NCBI GenBank assembly: GCA_914767715.1
Contig: OU612065.1
Location: 2,168,001-2,232,000 of the forward strand
DNA from: Membranipora membranacea
Taxonomy: Eukaryota > Bryozoa > Gymnolaemata > Cheilostomatida > Membraniporidae
DNA: 64,000 nucleotides
Reading direction: 5' to 3'
In this document: piece after piece, positions 53,175-64,000 of the stretch
How the letters are laid out: each line of letters begins with the position of its first letter
How positions within the stretch are numbered: position 1 is the first letter of the stretch
The notes under the pieces: model-generated
Told to the model about the DNA's origin: nothing
Seen by the model: only the letters and a program-made list of their open reading frames with translations
Databases searched by the model: none
Program-made: the position numbers and the translations under genes

Positions 53175-53319
53175 GTAGGTGTTAGCCTGTCTTGACAGGT
53201 TTTGGTTGTGGTGGGGGGGGGCAAAGCTTTTCAAGACAGGCTATGTAGAAGTGAGACTGGCCTGGGATGACAAACCCTCTTTAACAGTGGGTCTGGGAAT
53301 AGATGAGCACTATAACATG

Positions 53320-53446
53320 TGCCCCTGGGACTTACTTGCCTTTACTTTGCCAATGTCCAGTATCAACCACCCACTGTAATGGCAGTCACATACATACATT
53401 GGCAAAGCAAGTAGTACTCTTTGGGCAAAGTAAGTCCCAGGGGCCC
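53320..53446. mobile_element. MITE-like foldback element, copy 2
   Basis: Ends GCCCCTGGGACTTAC and GTAAGTCCCAGGGGCCC are complementary. The inner left half (TTTACTTTGCCAATGTCCAG, then ATCAACCACCCA) matches the copy at 16286-16414 closely, while the inner right half differs. Confidence 0.75.
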
Positions 53447-53959
53447 TATGACTAGCTAATGTACAAATTTCACATCTGTAATGTTTGAGGACCAAAATGC
53501 GTTCATGTCCCATTAACGGGCACTTTAGAAGCTGTGTAAGTTCTACATTACGGTTTCCATATCAGTGTGGTTGCGGGTGCGTTCTATGTTCCGCTTTGCC
53601 GATGTTCCGCTCGTCTATGTTCCGCTTGAAATGGGTCTATAGTCCGCTGTTTTTTGTCCCATTATATCGCTCTTCGTTCATCCAAACATACCGCTCTATA
53701 TCGGTTTCGCCCATAGGACTACAACAGTTTACGGAGAAAAAGACTGGGTAATCCTTGTTTACAGCGAGTGTGATTTTCAATCTCCAACAAAAACAATAAC
53801 AACAATTTGTAATTAGTAAGTTAGTGTGATCAAGGAGGACTTGGTGTGATATCCTTCGTTTTGTTCAAGCAGTGGCTGAAAGGGAGTTCATAGGCACAAT
53901 GTACAGCAATTTATTATTAGTTTAAGATAAGTGATTGAGCTTTAACTTACCTTCATGTG

Positions 53960-54000
53960 TAAACAATGAACTAAACCTAAGGTTTAGTTCATTGGTGTAA
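53960..54000. repeat. Palindrome ATGAACTAAACC|...GGTTTAGTTCAT
   Basis: An exact inverted repeat of about 16-bp arms; part of it recurs near 54080 (CAATGAACTAAG). It may be a small dispersed foldback. No gene is seen around it. Confidence 0.5.
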
Positions 54001-54539
54001 ATGACAATTGAAGTATTATTTTATTACTCCTCCTTGAGAGTGGCTACGACAACGGCTGCTATTACTCCTTGACGACACCAATGAACTAAGTTTATTGATT
54101 GATGACATCTTTTATCATTATGATTATCATCATATTATTATAATCATCTACTTTACTTTGCTCTTTTTTAATACAAAGAGGGTGGTTCTAGCACTAGCAA
54201 GGAGTAAGCCTACTTGTTTCCAGACTAATCTGTGGAATGATTCATTGCAATACACTTGCAAACAACAAATTACAGGCCAAATATTCTTCATAGTTGTTTT
54301 AAAGTGTTGGGATTAGTTTGAGTACTTTTGTGGTTTTGACCAGGGAGGGTTGTTGGGCTGGATTTGATAGGGCTAAAAATTGCAATGCACCATCAGGCAG
54401 TTTTTGCTACTACCTTTCTCTGATGGATTTCTACTCTTCTATTATTTGTTCAATTGAGCGCTCCTTTCAAGTTGACCAAGGAGTTACAGGGGAGTAAAAT
54501 CCTTGCTTTGACTACTGTTTTCATTTCCTTTTTGTTTAG

Positions 54540-55782
54540 AGAAATTGTGCTACTAGACAACTGAAGATGGTAGCAGAACAGTTTGAGGAGATGAAGTTTA
54601 AATCCACTTATAATCTGTCATCCACTCAACAGCAAGAGGTAACAATTAAAGCTTAGATACTTTAGGCGTGTAATGGTCCAGCTCAAGGTTTATGTTCCTA
54701 AACGGTTTCTATATATATGTCACATGAGCTCGCCGACATCATGTGACATATATATCATTGTTTACATCTGAAGATTGGTTTTGGGTTCGTCAATACATAA
54801 CTCATAATAATATCGACTGGGAATCTTTTGATGTTGATAACAGCTGTCAGTAGATTTATCCATTCTAGTTTTAATGGCAGTACCATCGGCACATGATATG
54901 TTTCGTAAGATTATCTGTGGCTTAACTGCAGCTTATCAGTAATGATAGTGCAATTCCGTTCCGAATGCATGCAAACTGGATCACACTTGGTCTTGATTAA
55001 ATCTACTAATTTAAAATGTGTTTATATTGCATGAAGTGTATTCCTGTTTTAGAACAAGTTTGTTTCCTCTGTGGTGGCGGAGGGATATTGCAAAAGTGGG
55101 GCATTAAGATGCCGCGAAAGCGGACTTTTGCAATATCCCTCTGCCACCACAGAGGAACAAACTTGTTATTGGTACAGTTCAATGATCGACCACCATGCTG
55201 GGCTAAAGTATAAGTGTTCAAGCCTTCACAGTTGATTTTGTTTCCAAAGAGATCGGAAACAATGCTGGAAGCAGTTCGGGGCATGTCCAAAACTCTCTGC
55301 TGGAAGTTGGAATGATTAATGAAAGTTAGTTCGACACATGTCAAACGTTGCCTCCACAACCTGATAATCTAAAATACGATGAAACCTGGCAGCATTCAGT
55401 TTTCAGTTGATAGCTTGGACACTAGTATTACCATTGGGGGTTACAGTGATATCAACTGCAGGACAAGGGTTTTCTTGGCAACTGGGAAGATATAATTGAC
55501 AAATTTACTACTCATTTGTTGTCCCCTAAAGATTCATATACTTAGTCGTCAATTACAAGTGCAACAATCGTCATCCTGAAAACTTAAACTTGCAGAAGTG
55601 TTTAAGTTGTTTGATGGCCCTAGAATATACCGCCCTTGAATATACACGCCACATTATGTGTTACTCAATCACAGTGTGAAACAAGTTTAATTTTTATACA
55701 GATTATATTATTCAACTATTATATATTTCAGGCTGATCAATTATATCTGAATTATACAACAAAAAAGGAAAAACCAAAGTAG
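54540..55782 (+). CDS. Last two exons of an unrecognised plus-strand gene
   Basis: Exon 54540-54638 follows a strong TTTTTGTTTAG acceptor and ends at GAG|GTAACA in phase 0. Exon 55732-55782 follows TATATATTTCAG and ends in TAG at 55780-55782. The joined peptide reads RNCATRQLKMVAEQFEEMKF, KSTYNLSSTQQQE, then ADQLYLNYTTKKEKPK. It is charged and helical. An ATG at 54567 could start a very short 40-residue protein, but the acceptor suggests that more exons lie upstream, which I could not find. The stop lies 41 bp from the opposing stop of the transposase gene. I do not recognise the product. Confidence 0.5.
55053..55167. repeat. Foldback repeat with about 45-bp arms
   Basis: The left arm from 55053 (AACAAGTTTGTT...GGGATATTGCAAAAGT) pairs with the right arm ending at 55167 with only a few mismatches. 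The loop is about 25 bp. It lies in the intron of the gene at 54540-55782. Confidence 0.8.
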
Positions 55783-55823
55783 CATCTGTCGTGCTAAGCT
55801 CTTACACCAAAGGTAATGGCTGC

Positions 55824-58800
55824 TCATCTAACATTCTCCACTGCATATTTCACAGCCTCCCAGTACTGTCTGAGTGTTCTTCTTCCGTCACCAAGCTGCG
55901 TCACTAGACTTTGCAATCTCTCTTCGTAGTCCCTCCATTTTTTCCTTGGTAGGGTACGTCTTTGTCCTGCGTATAAACCAACGGATTGATGACACCAAAT
56001 TTACGAGCTCTATGGTTATAAAACAACATGGTAGGTTATTGTCAGTTTCAACTGAGTTCCCCAGCTCATATAATTGTCAAAAGATTACCTTTCTCTGCTG
56101 CATGAATCTTCTGTTCGGTCAGCTTTTGCTCCTCTCGGAGCTTTCCGAGGTACACCCAGAATGAGGCATGTTTAACAGATATTGTGTCATTCCATTGCTT
56201 ATTCCAACCTGTCAAAATTCCCTATTGTTTTAAGTCACCCATGTTTTCAATTGTATTGCACTATATAATATATAATATATAATATAATTATTATGATTTT
56301 ATGTTTATATGGATAGATGACAAAACTACTACGAAGTTTTTCCTTATAACTACCTATTTTTAAATACATAAACTAATACTAGCAGAGTGTAGACATTTCG
56401 ACTCTGCTTACGCTTGAGTCTTGGCTAATTAATGACATTTATAATGGTGGATTATAAAATATGTGGGAATTTGTTGATTATATATATGTGTCGGAATGGG
56501 AGGTGTGGTTGTGCTTTGAATTATAACCAATGACCGTGATGTGTTTCAGTTAATCTAAACTATGGATTGGATGGGAGCAGAGAGATGAGCTCACTCACTT
56601 TCGATAGCATTGTTGGATCTAAGTCGCATGGGTCGGTCATACACATTCCACATCTCGATGGGGAAGCCCCTCCTAAGGTATGTGTCATCCATGTACTCAA
56701 GAAACACCAAGAAGTTTGGATATTGCTGACATATCTCCATGATTATAGGTTCTGCCAATAGTATCCTACAATGATAGAAAACAGGCTCAGTATTACCTAC
56801 CATTTTATGTAGCAGCACCATACTCGTATCTCACTATCATTATGTGAGAGCTGATTTTTGAATGGCAAGTGCTGTCTTATAAATGACTAAAAGTTAAGCA
56901 AGGATCTAGCTTGCCCACTGGTTTATCCTCACGGAAGAGATTCCAATATCATCCATAGTTAGTACACATTGGATTCCAATAATATTCCATGGCATCACTT
57001 CCACATGTATGGTATTTTCACAGCTAACAGTTTGTTGAATAAAAGCAAAATGATACTATGTTGCATAAAGGAAAGTTATGTTAACATCAAAACCGAAAGC
57101 TCATAAACTTATCCCAAGCGGTTTGAAAATAATAATGAGAATAATCTTCTTACTGGTACTGCTGCAAGACATTTGCTGGTGGTAGAAAACCGACAGTTTT
57201 GAGTAACCTGACGACATCCCTCAAATTTCTATTGTCTCTGTATGCACCCCTCAGGTTTAAGGTAGCCAACCTCCTCACAAGGCTCTGCACAAAATTAAAG
57301 TGACAGCCTAGGATTCTGATTTGTCTTCTAGCAAAAACTGCCCTGATGGCACCATGTAGGGCCACTTCGTAATCACATACGATAGATTGTACTGCCATAT
57401 CTCGGCCCCCAATTGTCCCACGCAGCATCTGCAATAGAAGATCAAGTTTCAATGAGATAATGACAGGATTGATCAAGGCGTCTTAATGATGATATCTAGA
57501 ATCTTATCAGGCCTAATTGCAATGCTCTTCAACATGATGCGGCAACGTGAAACTTTTTAAATTTGCTAATAATAATTCACATTTAGCCCCTTGAAAAACT
57601 ATTCTGGTACCTGCTCGTAGACTTGCTGTGTCTTTCCCTGGATTAAAATAAATACAAGCGGTACTATGTGGTCACCGATCACACCGTGAATTGTAACCAT
57701 CTGAGTAAATAGGGATGGTACTGTCCTGAATGTACCATCCATGTACCATATCTTGCTCCCTCGTAGAGCGTCCATGTTCCCTTTTGTGCAAAACACAACC
57801 ACTCCTGCTTGATTGTCCTGTGATAATATAAGAATAAATTTTTATTCTAAACTTCATCAACCATGTAGGAAGCCTACATTCAGATGAATTGAAAATTACC
57901 TGATTGAAGGAACAACTTGCAAGTTCTATATCTGCCATATTTTTAATTGACAATTGTTGACCCAATAATATTAGTGACACCTACTTAGTCATATATCTCT
58001 GACCAACAGACATACGCACAAGGTAGTTGGTTAAAGATATATGATTACCATCTATCTATGATGAAATCATGATTGACCCTATTCACCACTTTTAATTTAT
58101 GTCTTTTGCAGTATCGAGTCGGTCAACGAAAGCTTACCCCAAATGTAGGCAAAATAAAACAATATTGACCTGATCAATAGCAACTTGATAGTTCTAGCGA
58201 TCAACTCATTCAGGTGAGCGCAACCCATTATTACTGCAATGAACAAAAACAGATGTTCTTTCCATTTATTTCGTTTTTAATTGAAAACATTGGCCAACAT
58301 GTTTTAAGAGAAAGCAATTCGCAGAATCTTGCTCTATATGTGTTATTCACCTGAAAGTGTATGAACTCTTCTCCATCCAGTGTCCTCCCATACTCATCTG
58401 GGATCATCAGATCTGCAAGCGTCTTTGGTAATGGCGGTAGCACCTCGTATCTGCAATAATTATTGGAGACAATATGTATATATGAAACTTAAAACCCCGT
58501 TTAACAGTATTTTTAAAGTATTTATGAGACAACTGACATCATAAAAATTTCAATTCAGAGTCGTTGCCTTTCAAAATATGAGATTTTGGAGTGGTGTGCC
58601 CATATCAAAAGGGAGCACAAATCCTAGTAACAAGTCTGCTCATTTCCTGGGCGTCTGTTGCCTATCTATAGAAATATTTACAGATTTTAACATTTATTTT
58701 GCTCCTTTGCTAGTGAATCTTCGTTGGTAATGCAGAAAATTTTACATAAGACTTGAGACCTGACAGCCAAATTTACAGCCCATTTCCAAATACTGTTCAG

Positions 58801-59532
58801 TATCTCTATGTTGGCTATGAAATTGAGAACTATCATCCTGATTAATCTTAGTCGCTATTTTCAATCCCTTGATCCATGCTTTTGTTCCTTTCTCCCTCTT
58901 TTTGGCACTATTTGGCAAACATTTCATGATCAAAACTATGATGAGTGCCAATAAAAGGGGTAAAATGCTATTCTGGTAACCTTGTCACAGTTTTTGACAA
59001 CGCCTAAGTCCATATATTTTTTCACGTACATCCGGTCTGCGTGCCCAACGGTGAAACCTGATCGATTGTGTGGCACAATGACAAATTTTGTCCTTTGCCC
59101 AGTTTAAACACTAGCATCATGATTTGTCTTTAAATAACGTTAAAGAAAGTAATGTATGTACCTTGCTCTTTTCATAGTGCTGCAGGCGCTCTTGTACGTT
59201 ATGTACTCAGCACTATGTTTCAAGGCTGTTTTGCGGTAAGTTGTATTGAGCCTTTGAATTGGTTTCTGATGTACTTTTTCTTCCAGCTCTATTCTCTGTG
59301 AATCGTGCACAATCATGGAGGAATTTTGTCCATGATTGTGTACTCCAGCTTTAATAACGGTTACACTGTCATTAACACGGCTCACTGAGTATCTTTCAGT
59401 GGTGAGCCATGCCTTGCATTCTTTGACCCAGCATCTCCAGGCGGTGCTGTCCAGATAATTCTTGTTTCTCTGGTACCGGTGATTATAGTGGATCAGGACA
59501 TGGCCACCGCGGTTGCCTCTCATGATAGTTGC
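55824..59532 (-). CDS. FLYWCH-MULE (Mutator-like) transposase core, intact and intron-containing
   Basis: Seven exons join in phase: 59532-59162, 58450-58351, 57817-57611, 57428-57154, 56765-56599, 56208-56089, 55966-55824 (TGA). The first exon holds a FLYWCH-type zinc finger (NYLDSTAWRCWVKECKAWL ... HNHG). The MULE catalytic domain follows: first Asp in WYMDGTFRTVPSLFTQM, second Asp in VCDYEVALHGAI, CHFNFVQSL, and the Glu in NNAIES, then WNKQW and a helical end (YLGKLREEQKLTEQKI). The D-D-E residues are all present and no frame is broken over about 430 codons. It is spliced in phase to the cassette exons upstream, so it is the C-terminal part of the larger gene recorded at 59701-64000. It may be an active transposon with introns or a host gene derived from one, as FLYWCH1 is thought to be. 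No terminal inverted repeats were identified. Confidence 0.85.
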
Positions 59533-59550
59533 CTGAATATAAAAAAAGAT

Positions 59551-60041
59551 AATGTATAAAAGTTGCTGTAATAACACCAAAGTTGGCACCAAATTAGTCA
59601 ATACCTGTGTGTACTTATGTACCACTATTTTTTTCACCCTCTCTCAGATATCTAATAAGACAGACAGATGGACAATCAGATGAAGTACAATGCGACCTAC
59701 CTCACAGGATTTCTGACCCTCAGAGCGACGAGAGTTAGAGTCAGGTTCAGGTCTACTGGATGTTTTATCCGTAAGTTGAGTAACCTGTTAAATGAAATTC
59801 AGAATTAGTGACAATGGATTAAATTGTGGCTATGAGGCTGTGAAATTGCTTGGATTTCCAAAATATTAGCCTTGATAGTTGGTTACTTTTTTCTCAAAGG
59901 AAATTTGCTTGGCAATCAAACAATGTTTACTATCAAAAGAATTCAAGATTTTGGTTGTCATTGACAATTTTCTGTTTATCATCAAACTAAAGCTCCAATT
60001 TGGAAGACTGGACTCACCCTCTGAGAGTTGGGCAGCTGAAA
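59551..60041. repeat. Direct repeat A, copy 1 (about 491 bp)
   Basis: Matches 61509-61999 base for base wherever I compared (offset 1958), including intron sequence. It contains the 59701-59784 exon and the 3' part of the 60018-60089 exon. Confidence 0.9.
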
Positions 60042-63000
60042 GTCATTTTGAGCTTTACTGTCTGTGTCATCGTCGAAGAGATCTTCATCCTATAAACAGT
60101 CATAACTTGTGGTACAAAAATTATATGTTTTTATTATGAAAATTTGGTGTTATTGTGTCACTCCAAAACTGACAATCAAAATGAATCCTCAAAGGATAAG
60201 GTGCTTAAGTGGCATATTTAAAATTTATTTGCGCCGAAGACCAGCATACCAGCATTGTTGCAATCTAGGTATCCCGACACGCCCATATAGTCAAGTCATC
60301 CATGTCTCGTTGCCGTAATTAGCAGTTTTTGTTATCATTATTTATCTATTAATTTCTCAGAATTTAAAGTCACATTTTTCTACCAGGCCAGATTGAAATA
60401 ATATGCTGAAAATATGCATGGTGTTTTGACTTACACTGCTTAGCAATTCTTTAAGTAGATCACGTCTTCTCTGGATCTAAAAAGAAAATGAAATTTTGTC
60501 ATCAAAGTGTGCATATGTCCCTAACTACAATATAAAATTTCCATTTATTCATCTCTCAATATCCCATCTTGTCTATTTATTTAATGCTGATACCAATATG
60601 AGTAACATTGACCTGCAGTTGCCCATCTGTGTATCGTAAAAACTCACTTTTTGTTTTACAATTTTATTGGCAGTGCATTTCATTCCAGTTGCAGAACGTT
60701 TTCCGAATGGTCCCGAAAAAAAAACTAGTCACGCCTCTTTTTTAATGGGGTGTAAATACTGTAATGCATGTGTCTAAACAATGAAGGAAACTAAAATTTA
60801 AGTTTCATTTTAAAATGAAAAAAGGGAAACGCACACCATTTAACCCACCGACTACAAAGTGAGAGTTTATGGGAAACATGAAATTTTATCATAATACATA
60901 CCATGATCGTTTAAATTTTTGTTACAAAACAGTCGAAAATTGTTACTGAGTTTTTTCACCCAGTCTAGCTTTGATATTATTATTCCAGTTGTAAGCATTA
61001 CCTGTTCTGGTCTGACTTTAATAGAGGCATCCTTGGTGTTACTTTGAGGTGATTCGAATGGAATATGGTCTGTATCCAAATCTGAGAGCTCCTCGCCCTG
61101 AAACATGAACATTGCAACTTGAAAATAATTTTTGATTTTAGTATGTTACCGACTCAATATCAACCAATCATCGGATCAAGGTCAACCCTGCTTTCCAAAC
61201 AGATTCCTATATTTCTGATTTGTGTATGTGATGAGTGGGCTTTATTTGTCTCCTTGACATAGCCATCAACCCTGGCACAGGCAGTCATACAATTCCAGAC
61301 TGGTGAGGGTCTGAGGAAGCATCATTATTGTGTGTGCATGGTTTAATGGTCTGTTCGAGAGAATTACGGAAGGCTCCAATAAGAATTTGTCAAGACTCTC
61401 AGTAATAAAGTTCGGCACTAGTGACACGGGACATTAATCACTGAGGTCCTCTGTGTTTTGAAGCCTATATGCAGTACAAATCAGATTTTCAATATCTAAT
61501 ATGTGTTTAATGTATAAAAGTTGCTGTAATAACACCAAAGTTGGCACCAAATTAGTCAATACCTGTGTGTACTTATGTACCACTATTTTTTTCACCCTCT
61601 CTCAGATATCTAATAAGACAGACAGATGGACAATCAGATGAAGTACAATGCGACCTACCTCACAGGATTTCTGACCCTCAGAGCGACGAGAGTTAGAGTC
61701 AGGTTCAGGTCTACTGGATGTTTTATCCGTAAGTTGAGTAACCTGTTAAATGAAATTCAGAATTAGTGACAATGGATTAAATTGTGGCTATGAGGCTGTG
61801 AAATTGCTTGGATTTCCAAAATATTAGCCTTGATAGTTGGTTACTTTTTTCTCAAAGGAAATTTGCTTGGCAATCAAACAATGTTTACTATCAAAAGAAT
61901 TCAAGATTTTGGTTGTCATTGACAATTTTCTGTTTATCATCAAACTAAAGCTCCAATTTGGAAGACTGGACTCACCCTCTGAGAGTTGGGCAGCTGAAAA
62001 AAAAACTAGGCGCGCTTCTTGTTTTCATGGGGAGTAAATACTGTAATGCATGTGTCTAAACAATGAAGGAAGCTAAAATTTAAGTGATATTTTTAAAATG
62101 AAAAAGGGAGGCGCACACCATTTGACCCACCGACTACAAAGTGAGAGTTTATGGGAAACATGAAATTTTATCATAATACATACCATGATCGTTTAAATTT
62201 TTGTTACAAAACAGTCGAAAATTGTTACTTAGTTTTTTCACCCAGTCTAGCTTTGATATCATTATTCAAGTTGTAAGCATTACCTGTTCTGGTCTGACTT
62301 TAATAGAGACATCTTTGGTGTTACTTTGAGGTGATTCGAATGGAATATGGTCTGTATCCAAATCTGAGAACTCCTCGCCCTGAAACATGAACATTGCAAC
62401 TTGAAAATAATTTTTGATTTTAGTATGTTACCGACTCAATATCAACCAATCATCGGATCAAGGACATCCCTGGGCAATCAGATGAAGTACAATGCGACCT
62501 ACCTCACAGGATTTCTGACCCTCAGAGCGACGAGAGTTAGAGTCAGGTTCAGGTCTACTGGATGTTTTATCCGTAAGTTGAGTAACCTGTTAAATGAAAT
62601 TCAGAACTAGTGACAATGGATTAAATTGTGGCTATGAGGCTGTGAAATTGCTTCGATTTCCAAAATATTAGTCTTGATAGTTGATTAGTTTAGGCCCAAT
62701 GGAAATTTGCTTGGAGTTCAAACAATATTTACTATTAAAAGAATTCCGGATATTGGTTGTCATTGACAATTTCTGTTTATCATCAAACTGAAGCTCCATT
62801 TTGGAAGACTGGGCTCACGTTCTAAAAGTTTGACAGTTGAAAGTTATTTCAGGCATAAATCAGTGTTTATGAAATTGAATTGTATTTGAAGTGGGTTGAT
62901 GCTAATTTACCAGTTTATTTGAAGCTGTTTGGTTTGGTGAAGGATTTCCAAAGCCCCTCTTGTCTGTAGGGAGATATTCTGATGTGTGCCTTGGCGAGGA

Positions 63001-64000
63001 ATTTCCAGCTCCATCCTGCAATCATAAGGTGATGAATACTATCAATGTATTATTGCAATGATCTCTTCCTAGTTTTCTAGTGACGTTTCCTTAGTAGGGG
63101 CGGCCAAAGGTGTTGTTTGATTATGAATACGCGCGCGCACAATTTTCTGCATCCAGACATTGCTTTGTGTGTGGGTATGCAATGCCAATTTGTTTATCTT
63201 CAATGTACTATAATTATTAGGTAACACATGTATTAATATAAATATAAAGTGACAAACACTGTGATGATTGGTAAACTGGAATTTGGGCTAATCCGTTCTT
63301 TACAGAACTGCAAGTTTTGGTTGCAATGCAAAGCATATCTCCTCATCCGGGTCTTGGCTGAAAATACATTTAAGAAGACAACATCAAACTGCCCCTATGA
63401 AATAGATGCAGTCACTACGGAGCCATACTTACATTGATAGTGAGGTCCACCTGCTGTGCAACTGAGTTCCGCTCTTCAACCTGTGGTAATTGAAAATTTA
63501 TATATAAAACATGTTTTACTATGATTTTCATGCCAAAAACAAGAAACGAAAGCCGTTCAGTATGCATGTCTGAAAGTTGGATTTAAATTTGTATCAAAAC
63601 AAATATTAAACTTTCAGTTCAGAGTTCATTATCCTCATTTGTGGTAGATGATATACAAATCAAAAAGAATCTGCAGACATTTATTGAATGAGAAATGAGA
63701 CATGTTAAGATGTTGCCAAAGTCAAAGATGAGGGTGTAGCACACTGAAAGTTTTTATTTATAACATGCAAAATTCATGACAGAAAAAAACCTCATATGGT
63801 TATAATAACTGCTTGGGGGCATTGCAGACCAAACGGAACTATATTCATGTAATATAACAGCACTTGAGATCGAAAAAATTTGAATGTTTTTCTTCTTGTG
63901 GCTGTAAATATTCTCACCTTCAGCAAACTGACAATGTGGTTGAAGCTAGCAGATTCTGCTGTCATCTTCGTCCACATGACGGTCGCGCTAACTTGTTGGC
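59701..64000 (-). CDS. N-terminal cassette region of the MULE-derived gene (5' end outside window)
   Basis: Minus-strand exons, all phase 0 at both ends: 64000-63918 (open to the window edge), 63480-63433, 63015-62911, 62586-62503, 62379-62284, 61993-61976, 61742-61659, 61097-61002, 60476-60435, 60089-60018, 59784-59701; the last joins the FLYWCH exon at 59532. They encode an acidic, Ser/Pro-rich, probably disordered leader. One 28-residue exon (VTQLTDKTSSRPEPDSNSRR...) occurs three times with no change. A 32-residue exon (GEELSDLDTDHIPFESPQSN...) occurs twice with three substitutions. An exon ending LPNSQR occurs as a full copy (DEDLFDDDTDSKAQNDFQ...) and a cut-down copy. The phase agreement across 11 exons supports one transcript. 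It is not known whether all copies are used together. No function is known to me for the leader. Confidence 0.7.
60716..61180. repeat. Direct repeat B, copy 1
   Basis: Starts AAAAAAACTAG near 60718 and matches 61996-62464 with scattered differences and small indels. It contains the 61002-61097 exon. Its divergence is higher than that of repeat A, so it seems older. Confidence 0.85.
61509..61999. repeat. Direct repeat A, copy 2
   Basis: Copy of 59551-60041. The match stops inside the exon that in copy 1 is 60018-60089, so only its last six codons (LPNSQR) remain here, next to an A-rich run shared with repeat B. Confidence 0.9.
61996..62464. repeat. Direct repeat B, copy 2
   Basis: Copy of 60716-61180. 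It contains the 62284-62379 exon (one F for L change, plus two more codon changes). Confidence 0.85.
62474..62860. repeat. Direct repeat A, diverged third copy
   Basis: Matches the interior of repeat A from GGGCAATCAGATGAAG onward. The exon (62503-62586) is unchanged while the intron beyond about 62650 has drifted. The counterpart of the LPNSQR exon (about 62820-62860) has an in-frame stop and looks dead. Confidence 0.75.

Noticed and set aside
1-64000. tRNA, rRNA or bacterial-type operon features
   Set aside because: No cloverleaf or rRNA signature was noticed by eye, and the spliced gene structure makes operon, Shine-Dalgarno and rho-independent terminator calls inappropriate. A tRNAscan run would be needed to exclude tRNAs fully.

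Overview
The window reads as genomic DNA from an animal. Every confident gene is split into short exons (about 18-370 nt) with GT..AG introns, and the genes found (adducin, Rab24, a RASEF-type EF-hand Rab, a RIPOR-like ARM protein, a VOPP1/WBP1-like membrane protein) are metazoan families. The AT-rich sequence, close gene packing (41 bp between two convergent stops, 32 bp between two neighbouring reading frames) and small introns would suit a sponge or another early-branching invertebrate. That is inference; no species can be named. All gene models were built by eye from splice sites, reading phase and recognised protein motifs. No alignment or transcript data were available.

Layout. 1-3154 (+): last seven exons of a helical-repeat gene, best guess RIPOR/FAM65. 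5.5-12.7 kb (+): a nearly complete RASEF/Rab45-type gene with two EF-hands, a coiled coil and a C-terminal Rab domain; one intron carries a 13-bp minisatellite. 13.3-16.6 kb (-): a small type I membrane protein with a Cys-rich ectodomain and PPxY tail; a LINE relic and a MITE-like foldback sit in its first intron. 18.8-38.3 kb (+): a complete adducin gene with three alternative first coding exons. 39.3-45.4 kb (-): three unrecognised, closely packed reading units. 46.3-49.9 kb (-): a Rab24 gene with two alternative first exons, each encoding its own P-loop. 50-53.5 kb: LINE reverse-transcriptase relics and a second copy of the foldback element. 54.5-55.8 kb (+): the last two exons of an unrecognised gene. 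55.8-64 kb (-): an intron-containing FLYWCH-MULE transposase gene whose N-terminal part is built from repeated, phase-0 exon cassettes and runs off the window end.

The genes do not form one pathway. Several act on the cortex and membrane traffic (adducin: spectrin-actin; RIPOR: Rho; RASEF and Rab24: vesicle and autophagy traffic; the VOPP1-like protein: endolysosomal membranes), but this looks like coincidence in a gene-dense stretch. The points most worth following are the Rab24 first-exon swap, the exon-cassette multiplication in front of the MULE transposase, and adducin's third promoter, which removes its first conserved exon.
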